DNA of 62,221 bases. Origin: Komagataeibacter diospyri. Lineage in GTDB: Bacteria; Pseudomonadota; Alphaproteobacteria; Acetobacterales; Acetobacteraceae. Positions 44,487 to 53,947 of the stretch are shown in pieces; within the stretch, counting starts at the first letter, position 1; each line of letters opens with the position of its first letter. The DNA is taken from NCBI RefSeq assembly GCF_006538165.1, contig NZ_BDLU01000011.1:1-62221 (forward strand), given 5' to 3'. The translations under genes and the position numbers were made by a program. The notes below the pieces were generated by a model. The model had not been told where the DNA came from. It was given only the letters and a program-made list of their open reading frames with translations, and made no database searches.

Positions 44487-45323
44487 ATGCCCGCCAATGT
44501 CATTCCGTCCGCGTCCGTCCCGTGGCCTGCCGGGCGCGCCATGTTCCGCAATGTGGCGGCACGGGGCCTGCTGCGTTATGCCTCGCCGGTCATTCTGGTG
44601 CTGCTGTGGCAGGGGACGTGTTCGATGGGAATTGTCTCCACCCGGCTGGTGGCATCACCCGTTCAGGTGATCATGACGGGGTGGAGCCTGTTGCGCGATG
44701 GCACGCTGGGGGCGAACCTTGGTGTCTCGCTTGCCCGCGCGGCCACCGGCCTTTTGATTGCCGTGGCGCTGGGGGTGGGGTTTGCGCTGGTGTCGGGCCT
44801 GTCGCGACTGGGGGAGGATCTTGTCGATGCCCCGCTGCAGATCCTGCGCACGCTGCCTGCGCTTGCCATGGTGCCGCTGTTCATCCTGTGGTTCGGTATC
44901 GGGGAGACGCCCAAGATCGCCCTTGTCGCACTGGGGGCGACCTTTCCCATCTATCTCAACCTGCACAAGGGCATCCGTTCGATTGATCCCCGCCTGCTGG
45001 AAATGACCCGCACGCTGGGTCTGTCGCGTGTGCGGACCATACGCGACGTCATCCTGCCCGGTGCGCTGCCAGACCTGCTGGTTGGGTTGCGTTTCGCGGT
45101 GGGCATGTCGTGGCTCATGCTGGTGGTGGCGGAACAGGTGAATGCCGAAAGCGGGATCGGGCATATGATGATGGAAGCACAGGATTTCATGCGGACGGAT
45201 ATCATCATGGTGGGGCTGGTGATCTATGGCCTGCTGGGTCTTGTATCGGACCAGATCGTGAGGTTGATGGAGCGTACATTCCTGTCATGGCGACCATCGC
45301 ACCGACGGGGGCAGGCGGCATGA
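44487..45323 (+). CDS. ABC transporter permease, sulfonate/nitrate/taurine type (SsuC-like)
   Basis: The ATG at 44487, nine bases after AAGGA, gives 278 residues; an in-frame TTG lies upstream. Six helices and the family segment LEMTRTLGLSRVRTIRDVILPGALP near residue 170 place it with SsuC/TauC. RFAVGMSWLMLVVAEQVNAESGIG is typical. Its stop overlaps the ATPase gene start (ATGA). The substrate-binding protein gene is absent from the neighbourhood. Confidence 0.88.
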   Translation: MPANVIPSASVPWPAGRAMFRNVAARGLLRYASPVILVLLWQGTCSMGIVSTRLVASPVQVIMTGWSLLRDGTLGANLGVSLARAATGLLIAVALGVGFALVSGLSRLGEDLVDAPLQILRTLPALAMVPLFILWFGIGETPKIALVALGATFPIYLNLHKGIRSIDPRLLEMTRTLGLSRVRTIRDVILPGALPDLLVGLRFAVGMSWLMLVVAEQVNAESGIGHMMMEAQDFMRTDIIMVGLVIYGLLGLVSDQIVRLMERTFLSWRPSHRRGQAA

Positions 45324-46069
45324 ACGCGGTATTCATGACGGATAGGATGCATGATGCGATAGCACCCCGTGATGGCGGTGTGGCCGTTCATGGCCTGACA
45401 CGGCGATTCGGACACGGGCCTGCGGTGCTGGACGGACTTGACCTGACCATCGCGCCGGGAGAATTCGTGGCGTTGCTGGGCCATAGTGGTTCGGGCAAGT
45501 CCACCCTGCTGCGTACGCTGGCTGGTCTTGACCCGGTGCATGAAGGCACGCTTTTCCGTCCTGACGCGGTTTCGGTCGTGTTTCAGGACGGGCGCCTGCT
45601 GCCGTGGAAGCGGGTGTGGGAAAATGTCGTGCTGGGGCAGGCTGGGGCTGACCGGCGCGATCGGGCGCTTGCGGTGCTGGAGGAAGTCGGGCTGGGCCAC
45701 CGCGTTGATGCGTGGCCGCTGACCCTGTCGGGTGGGGAGGCACAGCGCGCCGCACTGGCGCGTGCGCTGGTGCGCAGGCCTGCCTTCCTTATGCTGGATG
45801 AACCTTTCGCCGCCCTTGATGCGCTGGCGCGGCTGAAGATGCAGCGGCTGGTGGCGCGGTTATGGGCACGCCATGCCTGCGCGGTGCTGCTGGTCACGCA
45901 TGATGTGGATGAAGCCCTGCTGCTGGCGGACCGCGCCATTGTGCTGGACCATGGTCGTATCCGCACCGATCTGGCCATTCCCCTTGACCGGCCGCGACAT
46001 CATGCCGATCCGGGTTTCATCCATCTGCGTGGCGTATTGCTGGACGCGCTGGGTGTGCATGATGATTAG
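45320..46069 (+). CDS. ABC transporter ATP-binding protein (SsuB-like)
   Basis: The 249-residue ATPase starts at ATG 45320. It has Walker A GHSGSGKST, the short Q-loop VFQDGRLLPWKRV typical of the sulfonate/nitrate group, signature LSGGEAQRAALA and Walker B LMLDEPFAALD. It pairs with the upstream permease. A nitroreductase-like gene follows after 50 bases. Alkanesulfonate uptake is plausible; nitrate or taurine cannot be excluded. Confidence 0.9.
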   Translation: MNAVFMTDRMHDAIAPRDGGVAVHGLTRRFGHGPAVLDGLDLTIAPGEFVALLGHSGSGKSTLLRTLAGLDPVHEGTLFRPDAVSVVFQDGRLLPWKRVWENVVLGQAGADRRDRALAVLEEVGLGHRVDAWPLTLSGGEAQRAALARALVRRPAFLMLDEPFAALDALARLKMQRLVARLWARHACAVLLVTHDVDEALLLADRAIVLDHGRIRTDLAIPLDRPRHHADPGFIHLRGVLLDALGVHDD

Positions 46070-46119
46070 GAGCGCTGGCATGCTTCCATCCTTTCCCTTT
46101 TCAACCATACAGGCCTGAC

Positions 46120-46722
46120 ATGACCAAAGCCCCTGATCGCGTATCCGACACCCCCGTGGACCGGCTGATCCTTGATCGCTGGTCTCCGCGCGCCTTCACG
46201 CCCGCCCTGATCGGAGAGGGGGAACTGCTGTCCTTCCTTGATGCCGGACGGTGGGCACCATCCGCCTATAACGCGCAGCCGTGGCGTTTCATTTACGCCC
46301 GCAGGGACACTCCGGACTGGGAACGTTTCCTGTCGTGGCTGATTCCGTTCAACCATGCATGGGCGCAGAATGCATCGGCGCTGGTCTATATCGCGTCCCA
46401 TACCGTGACAGGCGGTGGTGCGGCCGAACCCGTGCCCGCGCCCACCCATTCATTCGATGCGGGTGCGGCATCGGTGCTGGTACAACTCCAGTTGAGCAAG
46501 GCCGGCTGGGCAGCCCATCCCGTCAGCGGGTTTGACCACAGACAGGCACGTTCTGGTCTGGAACTGCCCGATGATTACGCCCTGAACGCGGCCATTGTCA
46601 TCGGGCGGCAGGGAGACGCCGCCAGCCTGCCTGAATCCCTGCGTGCGCGGGAAGCACCTTCTGCCCGCAGGCCACTGGCGGAAATCGCCTTTGCCGGGCG
46701 TTTTCCTACGGTTGTGGAATAA
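46120..46722 (+). CDS. Nitroreductase-family FMN protein
   Basis: The 200-residue protein has the nitroreductase fold signature: RWSPRAFTPALI near residue 22, RWAPSAYNAQPWRFIYA near residue 44 and AASVLVQLQLSKAGWAAHP near residue 118. It should bind FMN and use NAD(P)H. It lies 50 bases after the sulfonate-type ABC genes, so it may supply reduced flavin or act on an imported compound. The substrate is unknown. Confidence 0.85.
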   Translation: MTKAPDRVSDTPVDRLILDRWSPRAFTPALIGEGELLSFLDAGRWAPSAYNAQPWRFIYARRDTPDWERFLSWLIPFNHAWAQNASALVYIASHTVTGGGAAEPVPAPTHSFDAGAASVLVQLQLSKAGWAAHPVSGFDHRQARSGLELPDDYALNAAIVIGRQGDAASLPESLRAREAPSARRPLAEIAFAGRFPTVVE

Positions 46723-46739
46723 GGAGCTATTTTCAGGAT

Positions 46740-46812
46740 AAACAGGATTTTCGGGTGCCGTCTTTAATTTAAAAGGCGGCGTTTCCTGAAAATTTTTTAT
46801 GATCTGCAGGCT
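46740..46812 (+). repeat. Short form of the intergenic palindromic repeat
   Basis: GATTTTCGGGTGCCGTC, a loop of T and A, GGCGGCGTTTCCTGAAAAT and TTTATGATCTGCAGG. The second stem is lost by deletion, as in the copy at 53755. It lies between convergent genes. Confidence 0.75.
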
Positions 46813-46854
46813 CAACGCCTCTTCAGATTATACGAGAGGCATCCACGGCGTTAT

Positions 46855-48462
46855 TCATGACTGGCCATGCACATCGTCCGGCGTGCGTGCAGGCGGAAAA
46901 TCACGCTTGGCCAGCATGCTGCATAACCGGTGGACCACGTCTTCCCATTTTCCGGCATGGATCTGGCGTATGATGCGCAGGGTTGGATACCACGGGCTGT
47001 CCGTCCGACCCGAAAGCCAGCGCCAGCAGTTGTCGAACCGGTCCAGCAGGATAACGGGACACCCCATGGCGCCCGCCAGGTGGGCCACCGATGTATCAAC
47101 CGACACCACCACATCCAGCCCCGCGATCAGGGCTGCCGTGTCATCCATGTCGCGCACGCTTTCCATCGGATCATACAGGCGCATGCCCGCAGGCATGTCA
47201 TGCATCTGCCGGGCATAAGTGCCCTTTTGCAGACTGACCAGACTTATACCGGGCATACCGGCCAGCGGTGCCAGTTTGCGTAGCGGGATCGACCGGCGGC
47301 GATCCATGGCGTGGGCTGCGGGAACATCCGGTCGGCTGGCCCCACCCCAGACCAGTCCCACGCGCAGGTCCGTGCCCATGGGCAGGAACGGTGCCCACTG
47401 CCGCACCAGTTCGGGGCTGGGGCGCAGGTAGGGAACGTCCAACCCGGCATGACCGGCTGTGTTACGAAGCACGTGTGGCAGGCTGAGGAAGGGGCAATGC
47501 CAGTCATGTGGCGGCAGGGACACCCGTTCACTGAACACGCGCCGTACCCCCCCCATGCGCCGGATCAGGCCATGCAGCGTCTCGGGGGCCTGTATGCTGA
47601 CCCGTGCCCCCATGCCCGCCAGCACTGGCACGAAGCGCAGCATCATCAGCATGTCCCCCAGTCCCCCTTCGCGGGTAATCAGGATGGACCGGCCATGCAG
47701 GCTGGCATCCGGCGACAGGACAGGCAGCATAGACTGTTCGGGCAGGCGCTGGCGGCCGGGCATCCTGCGTCGCCATTCATATTCAGCCCAGCCTTCGGCC
47801 ATGCTGCCGTTTTTCAGCAGCGTCAGTGCATGGTTCATGCGCAGGCGTGCATCATCGGGGCGCAGCGCCAGTGCGCGGGAATGGGCCTGCAACGCCGCAT
47901 CCAGCCTGTTCCATGCCCCCAGCAGGTGTGCAAGGTTGGCCTGTGTCATGGCACTGTCGGGATGATGTTTCAGGATGTAATGCAACAGGTCGTGCGCGGC
48001 GGCGAATTCCCCCTGTTCCATCAGGCATACGGCCATGAGGTTGCCGGTACTCAGTTGCGCGGGGGACAGGCTCAGGCCGTCGGCCAGAATTTCCTGTGCT
48101 TCCGCCGTGCGGCCGCGCTGCAGCAGCAGTTCCCCCAGCATGTCATGCGTGCGAATGTCCTGCCGCGCACGCTGGCGGACCGCGCGCAGGACGGCTTCGG
48201 CTTCGTCCACCCGGTCATGTGGCAGCAGCAGGGCCAGCATATCGTAAGCTGGATGGCGCGCGCCGGGATTGGCCACGGCCTGACGGCACAGCAGCCGGGC
48301 AGCTTCCTGCACGCGGTTACATCCCGCATGGGCATGCGCCAGCAGGATTTCGACGCGCGGGGAGGCCGGGCAGTCCTCCAGAATGGCGCGGGCATGGGCG
48401 AACTGCCCCCGCCGCAGCAGGTCTAGCGCGAGCGCCAGCGTATGGTCAGGCGTGGCGGACAT
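46855..48462 (-). CDS. TPR protein fused to a GT9-like glycosyltransferase domain
   Basis: The 535-residue protein has an N-terminal tetratricopeptide array (about residues 5-225), with repeats such as AALQAHSRALALRPDDARLRMNH-type helices. The C-terminal part (about 250-520) resembles heptosyltransferase family 9: ILITREGGLGDMLMM, LRVGLVWGG and VVVSVDTSVAHLAGAMGCPV. Such fusions are usual in alphaproteobacteria near glycosylation or surface functions, but the acceptor is unknown. No signal peptide, so cytoplasmic. Confidence 0.8.
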   Translation of the reverse strand: MSATPDHTLALALDLLRRGQFAHARAILEDCPASPRVEILLAHAHAGCNRVQEAARLLCRQAVANPGARHPAYDMLALLLPHDRVDEAEAVLRAVRQRARQDIRTHDMLGELLLQRGRTAEAQEILADGLSLSPAQLSTGNLMAVCLMEQGEFAAAHDLLHYILKHHPDSAMTQANLAHLLGAWNRLDAALQAHSRALALRPDDARLRMNHALTLLKNGSMAEGWAEYEWRRRMPGRQRLPEQSMLPVLSPDASLHGRSILITREGGLGDMLMMLRFVPVLAGMGARVSIQAPETLHGLIRRMGGVRRVFSERVSLPPHDWHCPFLSLPHVLRNTAGHAGLDVPYLRPSPELVRQWAPFLPMGTDLRVGLVWGGASRPDVPAAHAMDRRRSIPLRKLAPLAGMPGISLVSLQKGTYARQMHDMPAGMRLYDPMESVRDMDDTAALIAGLDVVVSVDTSVAHLAGAMGCPVILLDRFDNCWRWLSGRTDSPWYPTLRIIRQIHAGKWEDVVHRLCSMLAKRDFPPARTPDDVHGQS

Positions 48463-48555
48463 GGAGGGCAGGGATCTGGCGCGGGGAAAAACGGATCATG
48501 TCATGTTGTGTATTATATCGGGCCATGCGCGCAAGGGCGGGCAGGCCCGTCATGG

Positions 48556-48954
48556 TCACGGCGTCCGGGGCACGGTCAGGCCGAAATGCTGTTCCAGCAG
48601 GGCGACATTGCGCAGATTGGCCTTGAATGCGGTGTCAAACACATCCCCCAGCACCGGCACAAGGTCCGCCGCCGCTTCCACCATGATATTGCCCGTCATG
48701 CGCACAAGCACGGGCCGTCCCACTCCCAGATGCCAGCTTTTCCACACGATGTAGAGCGAGGGCACGAGCATGATCGCCGTCCCGCCCACGGGCAGCAGCC
48801 CGATCAGCGTATCCAGTCCCCAGCGCGCCTTCGTGCCGGGAATGCGGAAGGCCGCATCAAGCAATGTTGCAAGCCTGCGCAGGCGCGCCACCTCCTGCCG
48901 GATATCGTGGGTGTTTGCGCCATGCATGGCGGTGGGGGCGTATGATGTGATCAT
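48556..48954 (-). CDS. DUF4112 membrane protein
   Basis: The 132-residue protein has two hydrophobic stretches. LDTLIGLLPVGGTAIMLVPSLYIVWKSW lies near residue 47, and the conserved DLVPVLGDVFDTAFKANLRNV segment near residue 98 is the DUF4112 hallmark. Function is unknown in the family. It lies 94 bases upstream of the TPR gene on the same strand. The start could be the ATG ten codons further in. Confidence 0.75.
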   Translation of the reverse strand: MITSYAPTAMHGANTHDIRQEVARLRRLATLLDAAFRIPGTKARWGLDTLIGLLPVGGTAIMLVPSLYIVWKSWHLGVGRPVLVRMTGNIMVEAAADLVPVLGDVFDTAFKANLRNVALLEQHFGLTVPRTP

Positions 48955-48984
48955 ACCCGTTATTATGGTGTGGGCAGGGGGGCG

Positions 48985-49314
48985 TTACAATGTGCCCGCA
49001 GGCTTATCCGGTCCGGTTTTTTTACGGTCGATATGGCCCATGTCCCGGTCGGGGGCGATGATGTCGCGTACGCGCTGCTTCAGTTCCTTTGGCCCCGGAA
49101 ACCCCCCATCACGCCTGCGTTCCCACACGCTGCGGCCATCAACCATGATTTCAAAATGCCCGCCACTGCCAGGGATAAGGGTCACGCTGCCCAGATCCTG
49201 CCCGAAGGTGGACAGCAGTTCCTGCGCCATCCATCCCGCCCGCAGCAGCCAGTTGCACTGCGTGCAGTACGTGATGGAGACATGGGGCCGGTTGGCTGCC
49301 GGGGCATCGGTCAT
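48985..49314 (-). CDS. SelT/SelW/SelH-family (Rdx) protein, cysteine form
   Basis: The ATG at 49314, behind AGGAACC, gives 109 residues. The redox motif ITYCTQCNWLLRAGW has Cys17 and Cys20 where selenoprotein W relatives carry Cys-x-x-Sec. TLIPGSGGHFEIMVDGRSVWERR follows in the family pattern. It is probably a thioredoxin-fold redox protein. It lies 30 bases upstream of the DUF4112 gene and may be cotranscribed. Confidence 0.85.
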   Translation of the reverse strand: MTDAPAANRPHVSITYCTQCNWLLRAGWMAQELLSTFGQDLGSVTLIPGSGGHFEIMVDGRSVWERRRDGGFPGPKELKQRVRDIIAPDRDMGHIDRKKTGPDKPAGTL

Positions 49315-49403
49315 GGTCGTGGTTCCTGCCTGTCGCAACGCCGGGCTGGGTCCGTCCGGCTACCCCTTTATTGTGGGGGCGGGGGGTAGCCGGACGCAAG
49401 GGG

Positions 49404-51506
49404 TCAGACAGCGTGGACGTGGCCTTCACGTTCCCACAGCCGCAGTGCTGCGCAGGTCTGGATGAAACTGGCCGCATCCTGCGCACTGTGTATGGCGATC
49501 ACGCCCCTGTCGCGCGCCTTGGGGTGCAGTCCTGCCGCCGCCAGCACGATTTCGGCGGCGTCGTTATGTGCGATGAACTTGGCATGCGCGAAAGCGTCGG
49601 AAATGAAGTCGCGCATGGTGGCTTCGTGACGCAGCACATTGGCTCCCTCGACCGTGGGCAGCAGGGCCACGGCATCATACAGCACGGATGGACCGCCATT
49701 GATCTTCTGCTGCGCGATCAGGTCATGGCCCGCGCTGTCCCTCACGCCGCTTACGGTGGGAGCGATCAGTTCGACCGTGGCGCCCGCGTCCTCGGCCGCG
49801 TTGCGCAGGGCCGCCAGCAGGGCGGCATCAACCCCGTTTGTTACGACAATGCCCAGTTTACGACCGGCAAAGCTGTCCGGTCCGTTTTTCAGGATGCTCA
49901 GCGCGGGCGACGGCTGCAGTCCTTCCACCACAGGCCGAGCGGCCTGTGCCGGTGCGGGCAGGGGCGACAGGCCCAGTCCTTTCGCCACCCCTTCGGCCAG
50001 ACCCTGATCGACATGCAGCAGGTGGCTGATCATGCGGGCACGGATGGCGGGGGTTTCCACCTTGCTCAGTTCAAATACGAACGCATCGCGGATATGCGTC
50101 TGTTCCACCGGGGTCTGGCTGATGAAGAACTGGCGGGCCTGGCTGTAATGGTCGGCAAAGCTTTCCGAACGCTGGCGGACCTTCTGGCCCGATATCGTAT
50201 CGGGGTAAGAGCGGTAGCCATTCACGCTTTCACGCGGGCCGCCGGTGGGCTGGGACCACGAATTGGGTTCGTAATTGGCCCGGCCCTTCGGATTGTGCAT
50301 GGCCATGTGCCCGTCCTGCTGGAAATTGTGGAACGGACATTTGGGCGCGTTTATGGGGATATGCGTGAAGTTGGGGCCGCCAAGGCGCTTGGTCTGGGTA
50401 TCGAGGTAGGAAAAATTGCGCCCCTGCAGCAGCGGGTCATTGGTGAAGTCGATGCCGGGCACGACATTCTGGGTGCAGAAGGCAACCTGCTCGGTTTCGG
50501 CAAAAAAATTGTCCGGCATGCGGTCCAGCACCAGGCGGCCGACGCGACGGACAGGCACCAGTTCCTCGGGGATCAGCTTGGTGGGATCCAGGATGTCAAA
50601 GTCAAAACTGTCGGCAAAGTCATCGTCAAACAACTGCACGCCCAGTTCCCACTCCGGGAAATTACCGCTGTTTATGGCCTGCCACAGGTCGCGGCGGTGG
50701 AAATCGGGGTCAGCCCCGTTGATCTTCAGTGCCTCGTTCCACACGACCGACTGCAGTCCCAGCTTCGGCTTCCAGTGGAATTTGACGTAGGTCGAATGAC
50801 CTTCGTCATTGATAAGCCGGAAAGTATGCACCCCGAACCCTTCCATGAAGCGGAACGAGCGGGGGATGGCGCGGTCGGACATGGCCCAGCAGACCATGTG
50901 CGTGGCTTCGGGCGACAGCGATACGAAATCCCAGAAATTGTCATGCGCCGTCTGTGCCTGTGGAAAGTCGCGATCCGGTTCCTGTTTGGCCGCATGGACG
51001 AAATCAGGGAACTTGATGGCGTCCTGTATGAAAAATACGGGGATGTTATTGCCCACAAGGTCCCAGTTGCCCTGTTTTGTATACAGTTTAACGGCAAAGC
51101 CGCGCACGTCGCGCACCACGTCCGCTGATCCCTTGTTGCCCGCAACCGTGGAAAACCGGACAAAGGCGGGCGTGCGCTCGCCCACATTGCCGAAAATATC
51201 GGCCTTGCAGACATCGCTCAGGCTGTCGGTCAGTTCGAAATAGCCATGCGCGCCATAACCGCGGGCGTGGACCACGCGTTCGGGAATGCGTTCATGGTCG
51301 AAATGGAAGATTTTTTCCCGGAAATGGAAATCCTCCATCAACGCCGGTCCACCGGCACCCGCGCGCAGGGTATTCTGGTCATCCGATACCGCGACACCCT
51401 GCTGGGTGGTCATGACGGGGGTATCGCCCCCTGCCGTCTGGTGGGTTTCGCCACCCGCGCCGGTATGCGTGGTGGAGGATGTGGGGTTATGGGATGTCTT
51501 TACCAT
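49404..51506 (-). CDS. katE: Large-subunit catalase (HPII/KatE clade)
   Basis: From ATG 51506 the protein is 700 residues; 40 further in-frame codons upstream lack similarity. The catalytic His is in [17 protein letters not shown], the Asn in [13 protein letters not shown] and the haem-ligand Tyr in [17 protein letters not shown]. Beyond residue 530 the DJ-1/flavodoxin-like C-terminal domain appears, with [12 protein letters not shown]. It removes hydrogen peroxide in the cytoplasm. An exported creatininase-like gene is divergent. Confidence 0.94.
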   Translation of the reverse strand: MVKTSHNPTSSTTHTGAGGETHQTAGGDTPVMTTQQGVAVSDDQNTLRAGAGGPALMEDFHFREKIFHFDHERIPERVVHARGYGAHGYFELTDSLSDVCKADIFGNVGERTPAFVRFSTVAGNKGSADVVRDVRGFAVKLYTKQGNWDLVGNNIPVFFIQDAIKFPDFVHAAKQEPDRDFPQAQTAHDNFWDFVSLSPEATHMVCWAMSDRAIPRSFRFMEGFGVHTFRLINDEGHSTYVKFHWKPKLGLQSVVWNEALKINGADPDFHRRDLWQAINSGNFPEWELGVQLFDDDFADSFDFDILDPTKLIPEELVPVRRVGRLVLDRMPDNFFAETEQVAFCTQNVVPGIDFTNDPLLQGRNFSYLDTQTKRLGGPNFTHIPINAPKCPFHNFQQDGHMAMHNPKGRANYEPNSWSQPTGGPRESVNGYRSYPDTISGQKVRQRSESFADHYSQARQFFISQTPVEQTHIRDAFVFELSKVETPAIRARMISHLLHVDQGLAEGVAKGLGLSPLPAPAQAARPVVEGLQPSPALSILKNGPDSFAGRKLGIVVTNGVDAALLAALRNAAEDAGATVELIAPTVSGVRDSAGHDLIAQQKINGGPSVLYDAVALLPTVEGANVLRHEATMRDFISDAFAHAKFIAHNDAAEIVLAAAGLHPKARDRGVIAIHSAQDAASFIQTCAALRLWEREGHVHAV

Positions 51507-51689
51507 GGCGTGCGTACATATCCGTGCAGGTGAATGTGGAAAAAACAGGGATGGGGGGAAGATCTGGCTTTTCCAACGGGTATGAACGGGCGGGGTTTCA
51601 TTCACCTTCTGCATGACGGTTGCCAATTGCCCGTGTACAGGGCACAGGAACGGCGTGTATCACGCGTCATTGTGGGGTGGCTGCCGTTC

Positions 51690-52523
51690 ATGCGTATGTT
51701 CTCTGGTTTCCTGTCCGGGCTTTCGCTGGCGCTGGCGCTGGCGCTGTATGGCAGCACGCCCACGTGCGCGGCCACGCCCGATACGGTTGATTTCGCGGAT
51801 CTGACATGGACCGAAATCCGTGACGCCATCCATGCGGGCGATACCACCATCATCCTACCCGTCGGCGGCACGGAACAGAGTGGCCCCTATATCGCGGTAG
51901 GCAAGCACGACGTGCGTGCCATGGTCCTTGCACGCCGCATCGCGCGTGATGCCGGGCACGCCCTTGTCGCGCCCGTAGTGGCGTATGTGCCCGAAGGCGG
52001 CACGTCGCCGCGCACGTCCCACATGCGTTTTTCCGGCACGATCAGCATTACGCCTGCAACCTTCCGTGCATTGCTGTCGGACGCGGCGGAAAGCTTCCGG
52101 GTGCAGGGGTTCAGGCGCGTGGTGCTGATTGGCGACCACGGCGGCTACCAGAAGGACCTGCGCGCGGTGGCGGATACACTCAACCGGCGCTGGCAGGGGC
52201 AGGGCGCGCATGTGCTGTATGTCGCGAATTATTATGACGTGGTGCCCGGTGCCTATTCCACCTGGCTGCGCCAGCATGGCCACGCGGCGGAGGTCGGCAT
52301 GCATGCCGATCTGTCCGATACGTCGCTCACGCTGGCGCTGGACCCTGACCTTGTGCGCACGCAGGCCCTGCGGGCAGCGCCCCTGCCCACCGCAGCGCAG
52401 GGCGTGTACGGCGGCGACCCCCGACAGGCCAGTGCGGCGCTGGGTCAGGTGGGGGCCAACATGCAGGTGGCGGCGGCCGTGGCGGCCATGCAACACGATC
52501 CAACAGGACAGAATCCGCACTGA
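51690..52523 (+). CDS. Exported creatininase-family protein
   Basis: The ATG at 51690 gives 277 residues with a signal peptide (GLSLALALALYGSTPTCAA, cut near residue 28). The creatininase metal motifs are visible: LPVGGTEQSGP with Glu62, GKHDV with His73, GDHGGYQ near residue 147 and EVGMHADLSDTS. Most family members, such as creatinine amidohydrolase and MftE, are cytoplasmic, so export is unusual. A peptidase or amidohydrolase role in the periplasm is inferred. The next gene is an exported propeller. Confidence 0.82.
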   Translation: MRMFSGFLSGLSLALALALYGSTPTCAATPDTVDFADLTWTEIRDAIHAGDTTIILPVGGTEQSGPYIAVGKHDVRAMVLARRIARDAGHALVAPVVAYVPEGGTSPRTSHMRFSGTISITPATFRALLSDAAESFRVQGFRRVVLIGDHGGYQKDLRAVADTLNRRWQGQGAHVLYVANYYDVVPGAYSTWLRQHGHAAEVGMHADLSDTSLTLALDPDLVRTQALRAAPLPTAAQGVYGGDPRQASAALGQVGANMQVAAAVAAMQHDPTGQNPH

Positions 52524-52575
52524 TTGCACCAGCCACACGGCGTGCTATAGGGGCCGCAAGGAACAGGATCACACT

Positions 52576-53730
52576 ATGATACAAAAGAAAAAGCTGCCGG
52601 TTCTGGGACTGGGCATGCTCCTGCTGCCGGGTGGCAGCGCGCTTGCGCAGGCCGTGGATACCATTCCCGGAATGCCGCCTGTGGTGGACCCGGCCAATAT
52701 CTATACCGAAACCCGGGCCGGGAACCTCAACCCCGAGGTGGCGCAGGATCCGCCGCGCATTTACGTGCCCAACCTGCGGTCGAACAATGTGTATGTGATC
52801 GACCCGCAGACGTACAAGGTCGTGGCGCGTTTCAAGGTGGGCAAAAGCCCGCAGCATGTCGTTCCGTCATGGGACCTGCGCACGTTGTGGGTCACCAACA
52901 ATGCCGAAGGCACGACCAATGGCAGCCTGACGCCCATCGACCCGCGCACCACGCAACCGCTGCCCAATGTGGCGGTGGATGATCCGTACAACATGTATTT
53001 CACCCCCGATGGCAAATCCGCCATTACGGTGGCCGAGGCACGTCAACGGCTTGATTTCCGTGATCCGCATACGATGGAAATGCAGGGTTCGGTATCGGTC
53101 CCGGAATGCAAGGGTGTCAACCACGCCGATTTTTCCATTGATGGACGCTATGCCATTTTCACCTGTGAATTTGGCGGCTACCTGGCCAAGGTCGATACCG
53201 TCAACCGTACGCTGATCGGGTACATGAAGCTGTCGCGTGGCGGCATGCCGCAGGATATCCTGACCGCGCCGGACGGCCATAAATTCTATGTGGCGGACAT
53301 GCATGCGGATGGTGTGTTCGTGATCGATGGCGACTCTTTCCGTGAAACGGGTTTCATTCCCACCGGCATTGGCACGCATGGTCTGTATCCCAGCCGTGAT
53401 GGCACAAAGATGTACGTAGCCAATCGCGGGTCGCACAAGATCCATGGCGCGCCACACAGCAAGGCCGGCGGGGTCAGCGTGATTGATTTCGCAACGGACA
53501 GGGTCGTGGCCAACTGGCCCATTCCCGGTGGCGGCAGCCCCGATATGGGCAATGTCAGCAATGACGGCAAAACGCTGTGGCTGTCCGGTCGGTTTGATGA
53601 TGTTGTCTACGCCATCGACACCACCACGGGTGCGACCCGCAGCATCCCTGTCGGGCTGGAACCACATGGCCTGACCGTATGGCCGCAGCCGGGACGGTAT
53701 TCCATCGGACATACCGGTATCCTGCGTTAA
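52576..53730 (+). CDS. Exported YVTN-type beta-propeller protein
   Basis: The 384-residue protein starts at ATG 52576, seven bases after AGGA, and has a signal peptide ending ALAQA near residue 26. Repeats of the YVTN kind are spread through it: IYVPNLRSNNVYVIDPQTYKVV, KFYVADMHADGVFVID and MYVANRGSHKI, followed by GGVSVIDFATDRVV. A seven-bladed propeller is likely. PQQ-associated propellers look similar. It is 52 bases after the creatininase-like gene. Function unknown. Confidence 0.8.
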   Translation: MIQKKKLPVLGLGMLLLPGGSALAQAVDTIPGMPPVVDPANIYTETRAGNLNPEVAQDPPRIYVPNLRSNNVYVIDPQTYKVVARFKVGKSPQHVVPSWDLRTLWVTNNAEGTTNGSLTPIDPRTTQPLPNVAVDDPYNMYFTPDGKSAITVAEARQRLDFRDPHTMEMQGSVSVPECKGVNHADFSIDGRYAIFTCEFGGYLAKVDTVNRTLIGYMKLSRGGMPQDILTAPDGHKFYVADMHADGVFVIDGDSFRETGFIPTGIGTHGLYPSRDGTKMYVANRGSHKIHGAPHSKAGGVSVIDFATDRVVANWPIPGGGSPDMGNVSNDGKTLWLSGRFDDVVYAIDTTTGATRSIPVGLEPHGLTVWPQPGRYSIGHTGILR

Positions 53731-53754
53731 AGGACCGTTGAAAAAATGATTGAT

Positions 53755-53828
53755 AAATAAAGATCTTTTTGGCGCTGCCTTTCTTCAAAAGGCGGCGTTT
53801 CCTGAAAAATCTTTATGATTTGCGGGAT
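53755..53828 (+). repeat. Short form of the intergenic palindromic repeat
   Basis: ATCTTTTTGGCGCTGCC, a T/A loop, GGCGGCGTTTCCTGAAAAAT and CTTTATGATTTGCGGG. It lacks the second stem like the copy at 46740. It lies 25 bases after the propeller stop codon and may terminate that transcript. Confidence 0.78.
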
Positions 53829-53947
53829 ACCCTGCATGGAACGGCTCCCGTAACGGCCAGATCGGGTCGGCGTCAGGCATCTCATCCCTGTTGTATCCGT
53901 GGCAGTGCATGCGATAGGGTCGTGCACCCACAGGGGATATCCCGGTC

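Noticed and set aside
49371..51128. A 585-codon open frame on the plus strand opposite the catalase gene
   Set aside because: It mirrors an intact large catalase with catalytic residues; the antisense frame has no domain, start signal or family match.
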